From NCBI RefSeq assembly GCF_015670795.1, contig NZ_JADPCJ010000003.1, forward strand, positions 46,243-110,242: a DNA stretch of 64,000 nucleotides, written 5' to 3'. The notes under the pieces are model-generated. The model saw only the letters and a program-made list of their open reading frames with translations. It did no database searches and was not told the origin of the DNA. Each line of letters begins with the position of its first letter. Positions within the stretch are counted from its first letter, which is position 1. The DNA comes from Collinsella aerofaciens. Its GTDB lineage: Bacteria; Actinomycetota; Coriobacteriia; Coriobacteriales; Coriobacteriaceae. Of this stretch, positions 9,271-18,704 are shown one piece after another. Position numbers and translations under genes: made by a program.

Positions 9271-9300
9271 GCCACAAAGGTGCCTGCCTCCCTTTGTGGC
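9271..9300. repeat. Dispersed palindrome family A, copy 2
   Basis: GCCACAAAGG and CCTTTGTGGC pair around a TGCCTGCCTC loop, the shortened form of the family A hairpin. It lies upstream of the HAD gene. Confidence 0.75.
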
Positions 9301-9334
9301 GGCCGAACCCGAAGGGTGGCCGGACCCGGGGCGC

Positions 9335-9399
9335 AAACCATCACAACATTCAATGTTTTTCGCCAAAATCGAGATTTTCATCGAATGTTGTGATGGTTT
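9335..9399. repeat. Dispersed palindrome family C, copy 1
   Basis: AAACCATCACAACATTC pairs with GAATGTTGTGATGGTTT around a loop with GTTTTTCGCC. Two more copies are at 13443 and 14683. It directly abuts the stop codon of the MFS gene and could serve as its transcript end. Confidence 0.8.
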
Positions 9400-10680
9400 T
9401 TACTGCCGTGCAGCACGATCAAAATGCCGGTGCCCAAACAACAGCAACGCCGCGGGAACTGCCGTCACGATCATGCCCGCCCCTACGAGCGTCTGCTGCA
9501 CGCCAAACGTCGCCGCCAGCCACGGGGCAATCGCCAGCGGGGCCACGCCGGCGAACATGTTGCCAAAGCCCATGACCGAGTTAACGCGACCGAGCTGCTC
9601 GAGCGGAGCCGTCGTTTGCACGATTGTGTTGTGGAGCGGGTTGACAACACCCCAGGCCACGCCCAGGACAATCTGGCCGATAAGGGCCACGCACACGTAC
9701 GGTGTCCCCACATAAATCAAACTTCCCACGCCCACGGACATGAGTGCCACGAGCAGCGTTTTGAGGCTGACGAAGCGCGGCGGCAAGCGGAGCGCGACCA
9801 CAGCGCCCAGCACCGCGCCCACACCGCTGGCCGACGAGAGCCAGCCCATCCATTCGACACCGACGCGCAGAACATCGCGGTAGAAGAACGACTCCAGCGG
9901 GTCAAAGGCGCCATAGCCAAAGTTCGAAAGAAATATGATGCAGAACAGCAGGGTGAGGACGCTGTTGGTAAAGACTGTCTTGATGCTGGTCACGAAGGTG
10001 ACGCGGGCGGACGTGCCGGAGTTAGAGCTTTGTCCCGCACGCTCCCCTTCCTCTGCCAAATCGGCATCCGTATGCCCGGCGGCATGGCTGGTCTGCGGCC
10101 TAAAGCCCCAACCGGCAACGAGCGCCTGTACGGTAAAGAGCATCATGAGCACGAACACCGCGCGCGACGACGCAGCCGCTGCGACAAGGCCGCCCAGCGT
10201 GGGACCGACGATGATACTCACGTTTGAAAACATGACGATGGCTGAGTTGATGCCTTTGAGCTCGAGAGGATCATCGGTGAGGTAGGCTGGATAGGATGTA
10301 GCGATGGGCTGGGCGAACCCCATCACAAAGCCCAGGAGCACCGCGCCGAGCAGGACGATGCCGGTCGCGCTGCCAAAAACGAGGATCGCCGCGCCGGTTG
10401 CCAGCGTGCCCACGATGCTCAGCAAGAAATGACGGCGCGGGCCCCAGGCGTCGAGCGCAGCGCCACCCGCAAAGGACCCCAAGATTACGAAGACGTTCAT
10501 AAAGAGGACGGCCAGCGATGTCGCCACGACCGAGGCATCGTCTGCATAGGTGAGCGTTCCGATAACGCCGATAAAATAACTAGTCTGAAAGCCGGTATAT
10601 ATGAGGAAGCGCATTGCCACCAGGTGCTTAGCCTGCGCGGACAGCGATGATTGAGGCTTTGAGAAAAGAGAGGCGAGCAT
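9400..10680 (-). CDS. MFS transporter, multidrug-efflux type
   Basis: A 426-residue membrane protein with about 12 hydrophobic segments and a charged central loop (HTDADLAEEGERAGQ) between the two six-helix halves. The DAWGPRRHF segment after the second helix is the MFS loop 2-3 motif. The start at 10680 follows AAGGAG; in-frame ATGs further upstream lack a site. It resembles the putative proton-driven drug exporters related to enterobactin exporter EntS (MFS_3 type). It is monocistronic, with family C and A palindromes on either side. Substrate unknown. Confidence 0.82.
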   Translation of the reverse strand: MLASLFSKPQSSLSAQAKHLVAMRFLIYTGFQTSYFIGVIGTLTYADDASVVATSLAVLFMNVFVILGSFAGGAALDAWGPRRHFLLSIVGTLATGAAILVFGSATGIVLLGAVLLGFVMGFAQPIATSYPAYLTDDPLELKGINSAIVMFSNVSIIVGPTLGGLVAAAASSRAVFVLMMLFTVQALVAGWGFRPQTSHAAGHTDADLAEEGERAGQSSNSGTSARVTFVTSIKTVFTNSVLTLLFCIIFLSNFGYGAFDPLESFFYRDVLRVGVEWMGWLSSASGVGAVLGAVVALRLPPRFVSLKTLLVALMSVGVGSLIYVGTPYVCVALIGQIVLGVAWGVVNPLHNTIVQTTAPLEQLGRVNSVMGFGNMFAGVAPLAIAPWLAATFGVQQTLVGAGMIVTAVPAALLLFGHRHFDRAARQ

Positions 10681-10854
10681 GGAGACTCCTTGTTTCATAC
10701 GAATGCGGACGGCGGGCATTCGCCACCGTCTGTCAAATCAATCTATCCGCATGAAACATTAAGGACGCATCAAGCCCCTTCTCTCCGTTTTTCGCCCGTC
10801 ATGAACTACTTGGTAGATTGTAAGGCATGTCCCACACATCTACTAAAGCAAAAT

Positions 10855-10887
10855 CCACCACAAAGGTGCCTGGCCCCTTTGTGGTGG
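10855..10887. repeat. Dispersed palindrome family A, copy 3
   Basis: CCACCACAAAGG and CCTTTGTGGTGG form a near-perfect hairpin with a short TGCCTGGC loop. It sits between the MFS promoter region and the MoaC-MobB terminator. Confidence 0.8.
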
Positions 10888-10906
10888 AAATGACGTTTGC
10901 CCAGAT

Positions 10907-10947
10907 AAAACCTGCCAAAATAAACCTGTCCCTTTTTGGCAGGTTTT
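10907..10947 (-). terminator. Terminator of the molybdopterin gene pair
   Basis: AAAACCTGCCAAAA pairs with TTTTTGGCAGGTTTT and overlaps the MoaC-MobB stop codon. A-runs and T-runs on both sides make it usable in both directions. Confidence 0.75.
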
Positions 10948-12250
10948 AGGCCAGATGATCTTGGATGAGATCGCAGATGGCTCGGGCGTCGTTGATGTTG
11001 ATGGCTCGGGTCGCAAAGCCGGCGTCGAAGGCCTGACGCGCCAGGGCCTCGTTGCAGGCAAGGGCCAGCGTGTGACCGTCGACCAGGTCGAGCGAGCTCT
11101 TGCCGCGCAGACGGTCGACACCGGAGCGCGCGACCACGATATTGTCGAAGCCCTCGGTCTTGTAACCCTCGATGATCACCACGTCGACATCGTTGTAGCG
11201 CGACAGCAGCTCGCGCGCGGGCATCTCGTCCTCCTCGCGCGTGTCGGCGTACTCCGCCCAGCGCGTGGCGCAGATGAGGCCCACGTGTTTGGATCCGGCC
11301 TGGTGATGGCGCCAGGTGTCCTTAGCAGGCACATCGATATCAAAGCCGTGATGCCCATGATGCTTGAGCGAACCCACGCGCAGGCCGCGGCGGGTGAGCT
11401 CGGCAATGACCTTCTCGACAAGCGTGGTCTTGCCCGAGTTCTGGTAGCCGATAAACGCGATCGCGGGGACGGCCGGTGTCGGAGCTGCAGGCGCGACGGC
11501 GACGGGTGCGCTCGCGGGCGCGGCACCGTCAGCGGCCACGGCCTCAACGGCAGCGGCCTGACGCTCTGCGCGATCCCATATGCCCGAGCGGCCGCCCTCC
11601 TTGTGCAGCAGGCGCACGTCGACGATCTCCATGCCGCGATCGACCGCCTTGCACATGTCATAGATGGTCAGACACGCGGCACTCGCGCCGGTCAGGGCCT
11701 CCATCTCAATACCCGTCTTGCCCGTCACGCCGGCCGTAACCAGTACGTGAAAGCCAACCTGCCCGTCCGCGCGCGCCGGCGCCCAGCCCTCGGGCACGTC
11801 ATCGGCCGGCGTCCCCGCCGCAGCGATGGGCTCGATATCGCACTTGCTCTTGGTAATGAGCAACGGGTGGCACATGGGGATAATGTCGCTCGTGCGCTTG
11901 ATGGCCATAATGCCCGCCACGCGCGCGCAGGCAAGCACGTCGCCCTTTTTGGCGCGGTCCTGCAGCACCATAGCCTGCGTCTCGGGATGCATGAGGATGG
12001 CGCCCTCGGCGATGGCGATGCGATGGGTCTCGGCCTTGTCGGACACGTCGACCATGCGCACCTCGCCCTTGGCGTCCACGTGCGTCAGCTCGTCACGACG
12101 GGCGTCGCGGGCGGGCTCGGTGGCAGCACCGGCAGTCGGCTGCGCGGACGCGTCGGCGCTGCCAGCATTCGCCGCAGCCGTGACTTTGTGGGCAGACATC
12201 GCGGCCCTGCGAGCGGCCTTGGTGGCATCGGCGTACCTGCTCTTGGCCAT
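10946..12250 (-). CDS. moaC: MoaC-MobB fusion: cyclic pyranopterin monophosphate synthase plus GTP-binding adapter
   Basis: A 434-residue cytosolic fusion for molybdenum cofactor synthesis. Residues 54-225 are MoaC, which turns the MoaA product into cyclic pyranopterin monophosphate; the conserved MCHPL (126-130), GIEMEALTG (180-188) and YDMCK (197-201) blocks are present. An Ala/Pro-rich linker (230-262) leads to MobB at 262-430 with the P-loop GYQNSGKTT (268-276) and the KHHGH block, implicated in guanine dinucleotide cofactor formation. GGAGG precedes the ATG at 12250, four bases after the moaA stop, so the two genes form one operon. The first 50 residues are a low-complexity Ala-rich extension. 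The fused arrangement is less common than separate genes. Confidence 0.9.
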   Translation of the reverse strand: MAKSRYADATKAARRAAMSAHKVTAAANAGSADASAQPTAGAATEPARDARRDELTHVDAKGEVRMVDVSDKAETHRIAIAEGAILMHPETQAMVLQDRAKKGDVLACARVAGIMAIKRTSDIIPMCHPLLITKSKCDIEPIAAAGTPADDVPEGWAPARADGQVGFHVLVTAGVTGKTGIEMEALTGASAACLTIYDMCKAVDRGMEIVDVRLLHKEGGRSGIWDRAERQAAAVEAVAADGAAPASAPVAVAPAAPTPAVPAIAFIGYQNSGKTTLVEKVIAELTRRGLRVGSLKHHGHHGFDIDVPAKDTWRHHQAGSKHVGLICATRWAEYADTREEDEMPARELLSRYNDVDVVIIEGYKTEGFDNIVVARSGVDRLRGKSSLDLVDGHTLALACNEALARQAFDAGFATRAININDARAICDLIQDHLA

Positions 12251-12254
12251 ATGA

Positions 12255-13310
12255 TCATCCTCCGATTTGGAACATAAATCGTTGCGTACCCTCAATTATC
12301 GCGTGTTCCTGCGGTTTGTGGGCCACGGCATCGCGCCAAATCGAAAGTACCTGCATATCATCACCACGACGCAGCGCCTCACGCACCGAATACTCGGCAT
12401 CGCTAAACAGGCACGGACGCACGTTGCCATCGGCCGTCAGGCGCAGACGGTTGCAATTCGCACAAAAATGATTGGACATGGCGCTAATAAAGCCAACCGT
12501 TCCCGCCGCGCCCGGAAAGTGCCAATAGCGCGCAGGGCCCGCGCCGGCAGGAGCGTCGTTGATGCCGAGCGGCTCGAGCTCGCCCAGTCCCGCCGCGGTG
12601 GCCCCGGCATTGATGCGCGCCCGCAGCTCGTCGCTCGGCACGGTATCGCTCGCGTCCCACAGCTCGGGATTGAGCGCGGGCGCATGCGGGTCTACGGCGC
12701 AATGCGAGCTCGTGTGCTCGTCGCCGATGGGCATGTATTCGATAAAGCGCAGGTGGATGGGGCGGTCGACGGTCAGGCGTGCAAGGGCCGCCACATCCTG
12801 GTTGAGTCGGCGCACCACAACGCAGTTGACCTTAACGGGTTCAAAGCCCCAAGCCAGCGCCGCGTCGATGCCAGCCATGGTCTGCTCGAGTCGACCCAGG
12901 CGCGTGATCTTTCCAAACAGCGTAGGGTCGAGTGTGTCGAGCGAAATGTTGACGCGGTTAAGCCCGGCATCTTTGAGCTGCGGCGCCAGCTTGGGCAGCA
13001 GGGCGCCATTGGTAGTGAGCGAGATATCCTCGATCTGCGGAATCGCGCGGATGTCGCGAATGAGCGGGATGATACGGCGGCTGACCAGCGGCTCGCCGCC
13101 CGTCAGGCGCACGCGGCGAATGCCCTCCCCCGCCACCAAGCGCACAAAGCGGGCGATTTCCTCGGCACTGAGCAGCTCGTCGTGCGCGCGGGGCGCCACG
13201 CCATCGGCCGGCATGCAGTAAATGCAGCGGAAATTGCACTTGTCGGTAACGGCAATGCGCAGGTAGTTGATATCGCGGCCAAAGCCGTCATGCTGCACGT
13301 GCCCGTCCAC
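12255..13310 (-). CDS. moaA: GTP 3',8-cyclase MoaA (radical SAM)
   Basis: A 351-residue radical SAM enzyme that rearranges GTP in the first step of molybdopterin synthesis. The SAM [4Fe-4S] motif is C25-x3-C29-x2-C32 (CNFRCIYC) and the C-terminal substrate cluster is CANCNRL followed by VRPCLF, both diagnostic of MoaA. The start is a GTG at 13310 with GGGGAGGG upstream. It lies directly upstream of MoaC-MobB. Insertions around residues 205-245 make it slightly longer than the usual 320-340 residues. The remaining cofactor genes are not in the window. Confidence 0.94.
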   Translation of the reverse strand: MDGHVQHDGFGRDINYLRIAVTDKCNFRCIYCMPADGVAPRAHDELLSAEEIARFVRLVAGEGIRRVRLTGGEPLVSRRIIPLIRDIRAIPQIEDISLTTNGALLPKLAPQLKDAGLNRVNISLDTLDPTLFGKITRLGRLEQTMAGIDAALAWGFEPVKVNCVVVRRLNQDVAALARLTVDRPIHLRFIEYMPIGDEHTSSHCAVDPHAPALNPELWDASDTVPSDELRARINAGATAAGLGELEPLGINDAPAGAGPARYWHFPGAAGTVGFISAMSNHFCANCNRLRLTADGNVRPCLFSDAEYSVREALRRGDDMQVLSIWRDAVAHKPQEHAIIEGTQRFMFQIGG

Positions 13311-13442
13311 GCAGCCCTCCCCTCACGCGGCGTTTTATTCTTCGGAAAACATAATACCCCACGGGAGAACCACGCCGACACCCGTACGACAGGACAGGCC
13401 GCTTCGAGCAAAACCGGCTTCCCAAGCCCATCCTCAGCACAG

Positions 13443-13503
13443 ACCATCACAACATTCGTCGCTTTTCCCGTTTTTGGCAAAAAACGTCGAATGATGTGAT
13501 GGT
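13443..13503. repeat. Dispersed palindrome family C, copy 2
   Basis: ACCATCACAACATTCG pairs with CGAATGATGTGATGGT, one base off perfect. It lies on one side of the DUF559-like gene; copy 3 lies on the other. Confidence 0.8.
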
Positions 13504-13543
13504 TTGCCTACCCACGGCACCCCGCAGAAGGACCAAAACGCCC

Positions 13544-14581
13544 CTAAAGGCCGCCGTCCCAGTGCCGAATCACGAATTCTCGCAGGTCGTTCTGACGTTT
13601 CTGGAACGCTTCGCTTCGGTCGCACTTGAGGCCCATAGCGAGCGCGATGGCGTTCATCGCCCGGTGCAATTGCAGCTGGTGGGCAAACTGAGTCCCGGTG
13701 AGGACGATCATCCTAAAGCCCAGCGCGCTCAGCACGGTCATACGCTCCGCATCCGACGCGCTGCGCTGTTTATCAAGATGGTCCGAGCCGTTGTATTCAA
13801 TCCCCGTACCGCTTGCAGGCGCATATACGTCAATCTCGAAATACCCGGCCTTTGCGAGATACTTGAACTCGTTGGGAACATCGACCCGATGGTTGAGCTC
13901 GATCTTGGCGTATCCCAGCCCGCCCTGGGAACGTTTTGCTACAACCATGATTGCGGTGGCCGTCTCCATGGGCGACCGCGCGCCATCGTGCACGCGCCTG
14001 AGCACGGCGGCCGCGCGTATGGCCCCCTGACGAGATCGGTTCTCATTGCAATAAGCAATCAAGTCGGCAACGGTATATCTCTGCCCCATCTCGATATAAT
14101 CGCCTGTCGACAGATGATTCAAATGGTATCGGGCGCAGATTTCGTAGCCATATTCCAGCTGCTCGGGCTCGCTCATCCACGAACCCGCCTGGACAAAGCA
14201 CATGAGCTCATCAACCACCAGAAGGCCCTCTGCCACCTCGATAAGATGGCCTGGAGGTACCGGCGCCCCAAACACGTGGCACCTGAATCCAGCCGGCGTC
14301 GAGCGCTCAAAATCGAAGTTGACGAGCGTGTCGATATGATCGAGCTCTTCTCGCGGAATACCGAGCGAGACCAGATAGTCGGCAACGATTCCAACTGCCG
14401 TTGAAGCCCTCAGCCCCTTGGCATCGAGTCCCAATTTGGGCAGGCTCGCGGTCGGCTCCGCCTCGTTAGCAAGCGAGTCCTCATCGTATAGGCTGCTTGC
14501 TCGCGAGAGCGGCTCGGACGGGCGCGCCACGTTGTGGTACAGCCAGGCAGTCTTATGGGACAGGACGATCGGCAGGTCCAT
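13544..14581 (-). CDS. DUF559-like (putative PD-(D/E)XK nuclease-fold) protein
   Basis: A 345-residue cytosolic protein without a characterised function. The C-terminal third (from ELNHRVDVPN) reads like the DUF559/Vsr-type endonuclease fold: FEIDVYAPASGTGIEYNG supplies the D...E-x pattern, followed by H and by a helix before LSALGFRMIVLTG. The N-terminal 200 residues, with a helix-rich YxxCARYHL region, resemble AbiEi-like or GIY-free proteins only vaguely and I cannot name them. It stands alone, bracketed by two family C palindromes at 13443 and 14683. Nuclease activity is an inference from the fold motifs only. Confidence 0.6.
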   Translation of the reverse strand: MDLPIVLSHKTAWLYHNVARPSEPLSRASSLYDEDSLANEAEPTASLPKLGLDAKGLRASTAVGIVADYLVSLGIPREELDHIDTLVNFDFERSTPAGFRCHVFGAPVPPGHLIEVAEGLLVVDELMCFVQAGSWMSEPEQLEYGYEICARYHLNHLSTGDYIEMGQRYTVADLIAYCNENRSRQGAIRAAAVLRRVHDGARSPMETATAIMVVAKRSQGGLGYAKIELNHRVDVPNEFKYLAKAGYFEIDVYAPASGTGIEYNGSDHLDKQRSASDAERMTVLSALGFRMIVLTGTQFAHQLQLHRAMNAIALAMGLKCDRSEAFQKRQNDLREFVIRHWDGGL

Positions 14582-14682
14582 GAGCCCTCCAATGGAGTCG
14601 GATAACCAACCTTATTCCCCTGCCCACGAGTCCGCACACCTTCGTGCGCAAGAAAGCGATTCCGCCCGTTCGAGTGGCAGAA

Positions 14683-14747
14683 AAACCATCACAACATTCG
14701 ATGCTTTTCCCGATTTTGGCGAAAAACGTCGAATGTTGTGATGGTTT
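14683..14747. repeat. Dispersed palindrome family C, copy 3
   Basis: AAACCATCACAACATTCGA pairs perfectly with TCGAATGTTGTGATGGTTT around a CTTTTCCCGATTTTGGCG centre. It lies between the divergent ends of the DUF559-like gene and the ABC exporter. Confidence 0.85.
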
Positions 14748-14796
14748 GAGGCGAGGTGAGGGGCACGGAGGGATCAAAGCATCGTGCTCGAACGGG

Positions 14797-16695
14797 TTAA
14801 TCCAGCTCTTTTAAGCCATGCGCCAGCTGCCAGTACTCGCCGTGCTGGGCGAGCAGCTCTTCGTGCGTGCCGCGCTCGATGATGCGGCCGTGTTCGAGGA
14901 CCATGATGGCGTCGGCGTCGCGGACAGTGGACAGGCGGTGCGCGATCATAAACGTGGTGCGACCGCGCATGATGCGGTCCATACCGCGCTCGATGAGCTT
15001 TTCGGTACGCGTGTCAATGGAGCTCGTGGCCTCGTCCAGGATGAGCACCGGCGGATCGGCGACGGCCACGCGCGCGATGGCGAGCAGCTGACGCTGACCC
15101 TGCGACAGGTTGGCGCCGTCGGCCGTGACCGGTGTGTCGTAGCCCCGCGGCAGGCGGCGGATAAACGAGTCGGCGCAGGCGGCCTCGGCAGCGGCGCGCA
15201 CCTCCTCGTCGGTCGCGTCGAGCTTGCCAAAGCGGATGTTCTGCGCAATGGTGCCGCTAAACAGGTGCGTGTCCTGCAGCACAATGCCGAGCGACCCGCG
15301 CAGGCTGGCCTTGGCAATGTGCTTGACGTCGATGCCGTCGTACGTGATCTCGCCGTCATCGACCTCGTAGAAGCGGTTGATGAGGTTGGTGATGGTCGTC
15401 TTGCCGGCGCCCGTGGAGCCCACAAACGCAATCTTTTGCCCCGGCTTGGCAAACAGGTTGAGGTCCGTGAGCACGCGGGCGCCCGGCACGTAGGAAAAGT
15501 CCACGGCATGGAAGCGCACGTCGCCGGCAAGCGGGACCAAGCCGCACGTGAGCTCGATGCCGTCGGCGGCCACCGCGCGGCCCGACTCATCAACGGCTGC
15601 CACGTCATGCAAGTGCCCGTACGCGCCCACGCCCTGGCCCTCGGGAATCTTCCACGCCCACGCGGCGTCGCCCGTCTGCACCAGCTCCACGCAGCCCTCG
15701 TCCACCTCGGGCTCAAGGTCCATAGCCGCAAACAGGCGCTCGGCACCGGCCAACGCGTTGAGCAAGAAGTTGCCGAGCTGCGTAAACTGGTTGATGGGCA
15801 TGGCGGCCTGGCGCACAAAGACCAGGTAGCTTGCAAGTGCGCCCACATCGGCGAGCCCCTTGATGCAGAGTATGCCGCCCGCCACGGCGACGATGGCATA
15901 GTTGACGTAGCCAATCACGACGGTCATGGGCACCATGGAGTTGGCATAGCTCACGGCGGCGGTACCGGTGCGGCGAAGCTCGTCGTTGCGGCAGGTGAAG
16001 CCGGCGACATTCGCCGCCTCGCGGTTAAAGACCTTGATGACCTTTTGGCCCGAGACCATCTCTTCGATATATCCGTCCAGGTCGCCAAGCGATGCCTGCT
16101 GGGCGGCAAAGAAGCGCTTAGAGCGCGCGCCCGAATAGCGCGCATACAGCACAATGGCCGCATCGCACACGAGTGTGATAATCGTGAGCTGCCAGTTAAG
16201 GATGATGAGCATGGCCGTGGTGCCCACAACCTGAATGGTGGCCTGAATCACGTTGGCAAAGCTGTTGTTAAGCGCCTCGGAGACGGTGTCGACGTCATTG
16301 GTGAAAAAGCTCATGATGTCGCCCGAGCGCGTGCTGTCAAAATAACTGAGCGGCAGCGTCTGGATGTGCGCGAACAGGTCGCGGCGAATATCGGACACCA
16401 CGCGTTGGGCCGCGCGCACCATGATCTGCGAGTAGCCCAGGGCCGAAAGCACGCCCGCGGCGTAGATGATCGCCGTCAGGATGACCTGCTTGGCAAGCAG
16501 TTCCTCCCCGCCCGTGGCCAAACCGTTAACGATGGGGCGCACCATGTAGGTGCCGGCGAGGCTCGCGATGGCGGCGACGGAGGCGAGCACGCCCACCGCG
16601 AGCAACGAGAACTTGGCATGCCCCATGTAGGAGAGCAAGCGGCGCACAGTGCGCTTGAGGTCGGCCGGGCGTGCTTGGGCTGCGGTCTTAGGCAT
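14797..16695 (-). CDS. ABC exporter half-transporter, consensus-site subunit
   Basis: A 632-residue type IV ABC exporter subunit with six membrane helices (residues 30-320) and a C-terminal ATPase. Walker A is GSTGAGKTT (426-434), the signature is LSQGQ (530-534), Walker B ends in DE (554-555) and the switch histidine is H585, so its ATP motifs are complete. An extra segment of about 60 residues (332-392) separates membrane and ATPase domains. The ATG at 16695 has GGGGG upstream and overlaps the partner stop by 8 bases; an open frame continuing to 17367 is only a shadow of the partner gene. Together they form a heterodimeric multidrug or lipid/peptide exporter. Substrate unknown. Confidence 0.9.
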   Translation of the reverse strand: MPKTAAQARPADLKRTVRRLLSYMGHAKFSLLAVGVLASVAAIASLAGTYMVRPIVNGLATGGEELLAKQVILTAIIYAAGVLSALGYSQIMVRAAQRVVSDIRRDLFAHIQTLPLSYFDSTRSGDIMSFFTNDVDTVSEALNNSFANVIQATIQVVGTTAMLIILNWQLTIITLVCDAAIVLYARYSGARSKRFFAAQQASLGDLDGYIEEMVSGQKVIKVFNREAANVAGFTCRNDELRRTGTAAVSYANSMVPMTVVIGYVNYAIVAVAGGILCIKGLADVGALASYLVFVRQAAMPINQFTQLGNFLLNALAGAERLFAAMDLEPEVDEGCVELVQTGDAAWAWKIPEGQGVGAYGHLHDVAAVDESGRAVAADGIELTCGLVPLAGDVRFHAVDFSYVPGARVLTDLNLFAKPGQKIAFVGSTGAGKTTITNLINRFYEVDDGEITYDGIDVKHIAKASLRGSLGIVLQDTHLFSGTIAQNIRFGKLDATDEEVRAAAEAACADSFIRRLPRGYDTPVTADGANLSQGQRQLLAIARVAVADPPVLILDEATSSIDTRTEKLIERGMDRIMRGRTTFMIAHRLSTVRDADAIMVLEHGRIIERGTHEELLAQHGEYWQLAHGLKELD

Positions 16696-18517
16696 GACGC
16701 TCACCCCCTTCCAAGGGCGATCCGCATGCGACGGAGGAAAACGGATCATTCGCGCAACCATCGTCACTGCCGTCGCCGGCTTCCGCGTTCCTCGCAAACT
16801 CCATCTGCGAGGCGTAAATCTCCTGGTAGATGTTGTCGCCCGCCAGCAGCTCCTCGTGCGTGCCCACGCCGTGGACACGACCGTCGTCCAACACCACAAT
16901 GCGATCGGCATCCATGACACTCGCGATGCGCTGGGCGATGATGAGCACGGTCGTATCGGAAATCCGGGCGATGTGCTCGCGAATCTTAGCGTCGGTCGCC
17001 ATATCGACCGCGCTGGTGGAGTCATCAAAAATGAGCACGCGCGGATGCTTGAGCAGCGTGCGCGCGATGCACAGGCGTTGCTTCTGGCCACCCGAGACAC
17101 CGGCGCCGCCTTGGCCCAACTCGCCGTCCAGCCCGCCGATGCGATCAAGGAACTCGTCCACGCACGCCGCGCGGCAAGCCGCGAGGAGCTCATCGTCCGA
17201 CGCCTGCGGATTGCCCCACTGCAGGTTCTCGCGCACGGTACCCGTAAACAGCACATTCTTTTGCAGCACAATGCCCACAGCGTCGCGCAAGGCGGCGAGG
17301 TCGTAGTCGCGCACGTCGTGTCCGCCCACAAGCACGGCGCCTTCGGTGGCGTCGTACAGGCGCGCAATCAGCTGCACAAGCGAGCTCTTGCCCGAGCCCG
17401 TGCCGCCGAGGATGCCCACCGTCGAGCCGCTCTCGATGCGAAGGTCGATATGCTGGAGCACATCCTCGGCTGCATCCGCGCGGTATTTAAAGGAAACGTC
17501 GCGAAACTCGATACTGCCGTCCGCTGGCGCCGCAATCGCGAGGTCTCCCGCGGGGTTGGCGATAAAGGACTCCTCATCGAGCACCTCTGCGATACGGCCC
17601 ACACTCGTAAGAGCGCGCGTGAGCAGCAAAAACACGTTGGAAATCATCATGAGCGAATTCATGATCAGCAGCACGTAGCTCATAAAGCCCGTGAGCGAGC
17701 CCACGCCCAGCTTGCCGGCGAGAATCATGTGGCCGCCAATCCACAGGATGGAGAGCGCAGCCACGTACATCGACAGCTGAAACACCGGCAGGTTGAGCAC
17801 CGCGTTGCCAAAGGTCTTTGTCGCAGTGCGCGCGAGCTCGGTATTGACGGTGTCGAACTTGGCCTCCTCGTGCTCGGTACGAACGTAGGCCTTGACGGCA
17901 CGCACGGCGGTGAGGTCCTCCTGTACCACGCCGTTGAGGTGGTCCATCGAGGTCTGGAGTTGGCGGTAGAGCGGACTGACGCGATAGGTGATGACGCCCA
18001 GTACGATTGCAAGCACGGGCAAGATGATCGCAAAGACGGTGGCGAGCGGGCGCGACAGCATCAGCGCGTAGATAAGGCCGACGATAAGCGTCACCGGGCC
18101 GCGCACCATAGGGCGAAAGCCGTTGCCCACAGCATTTTGGATAACGGTGATGTCCGTGGTCATGCGGGTGACGAGCGAGCTGGCGTCGTAGTTGTCCAGG
18201 TTACCAAAAGCGAGCGTCTGAATCTTTTTGTACTCGGCCTCGCGCAGGTTAGCGCCTAGGCCCGAGGCAACGCGGGCGGACGTGCGGGCATAACCCAAGC
18301 CCAGTACCAGCGAAAGCGCAGCGCACACCAACATGTACGCACCCTGTAGCAGCATGTAGTTGATATCACACGCAGGCACGCCCACATCGATGATGTTGGC
18401 CATGATGACCGGGATAAACAGCTCGAGCACCGTCTCGACCGACACAAAGAACACGCCGAGGATGGCATCGCGACGGTATGCCCCTAGATAGGAAAACAGT
18501 ATTTTGAGATTGCGCAC
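16688..18517 (-). CDS. ABC exporter half-transporter, degenerate-site subunit
   Basis: A 609-residue partner of the subunit encoded just downstream. Membrane helices span residues 15-300. Walker A is GGTGSGKSS (371-379) and the signature VSGGQ is intact, but the catalytic Glu after Walker B is Asp (D499 in IFDDS) and the switch His is Gln (Q529 in IIAQR). This pattern marks the degenerate half of heterodimers such as TM287/288, BmrCD and LmrCD. It starts at a GTG at 18517 with GGGGG upstream. The pair is divergent from the MATE gene and shares its control region. Confidence 0.9.
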   Translation of the reverse strand: MRNLKILFSYLGAYRRDAILGVFFVSVETVLELFIPVIMANIIDVGVPACDINYMLLQGAYMLVCAALSLVLGLGYARTSARVASGLGANLREAEYKKIQTLAFGNLDNYDASSLVTRMTTDITVIQNAVGNGFRPMVRGPVTLIVGLIYALMLSRPLATVFAIILPVLAIVLGVITYRVSPLYRQLQTSMDHLNGVVQEDLTAVRAVKAYVRTEHEEAKFDTVNTELARTATKTFGNAVLNLPVFQLSMYVAALSILWIGGHMILAGKLGVGSLTGFMSYVLLIMNSLMMISNVFLLLTRALTSVGRIAEVLDEESFIANPAGDLAIAAPADGSIEFRDVSFKYRADAAEDVLQHIDLRIESGSTVGILGGTGSGKSSLVQLIARLYDATEGAVLVGGHDVRDYDLAALRDAVGIVLQKNVLFTGTVRENLQWGNPQASDDELLAACRAACVDEFLDRIGGLDGELGQGGAGVSGGQKQRLCIARTLLKHPRVLIFDDSTSAVDMATDAKIREHIARISDTTVLIIAQRIASVMDADRIVVLDDGRVHGVGTHEELLAGDNIYQEIYASQMEFARNAEAGDGSDDGCANDPFSSVACGSPLEGGERHA

Positions 18518-18704
18518 GCAGGTTCAACCCCCATCAAACGTTGTTCGCAAACGCACGTATTATTGCGCGCCGAATAATGGTGTCAAGTATTCCGAAATCG
18601 TTTTCTGCAAGGTTAGCGCCGGCGGCGAGTTCTCGTGATGTGTGTCCATATTCACTCGGAATAATGGTGCGCGAGACTTTTTCGCTCCGACGTCATCACA
18701 AACC

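Noticed and set aside
10955-12277. Plus-strand ORF of 440 codons opposite MoaC-MobB
   Set aside because: An antisense shadow typical of GC-rich DNA; the minus-strand frame has complete MoaC and MobB motifs.
16696-17367. N-terminal extension of the second ABC subunit
   Set aside because: The added 224 codons are the wrong-frame shadow of the first ABC gene; the ATG at 16695 has a ribosome binding site and the normal exporter start.
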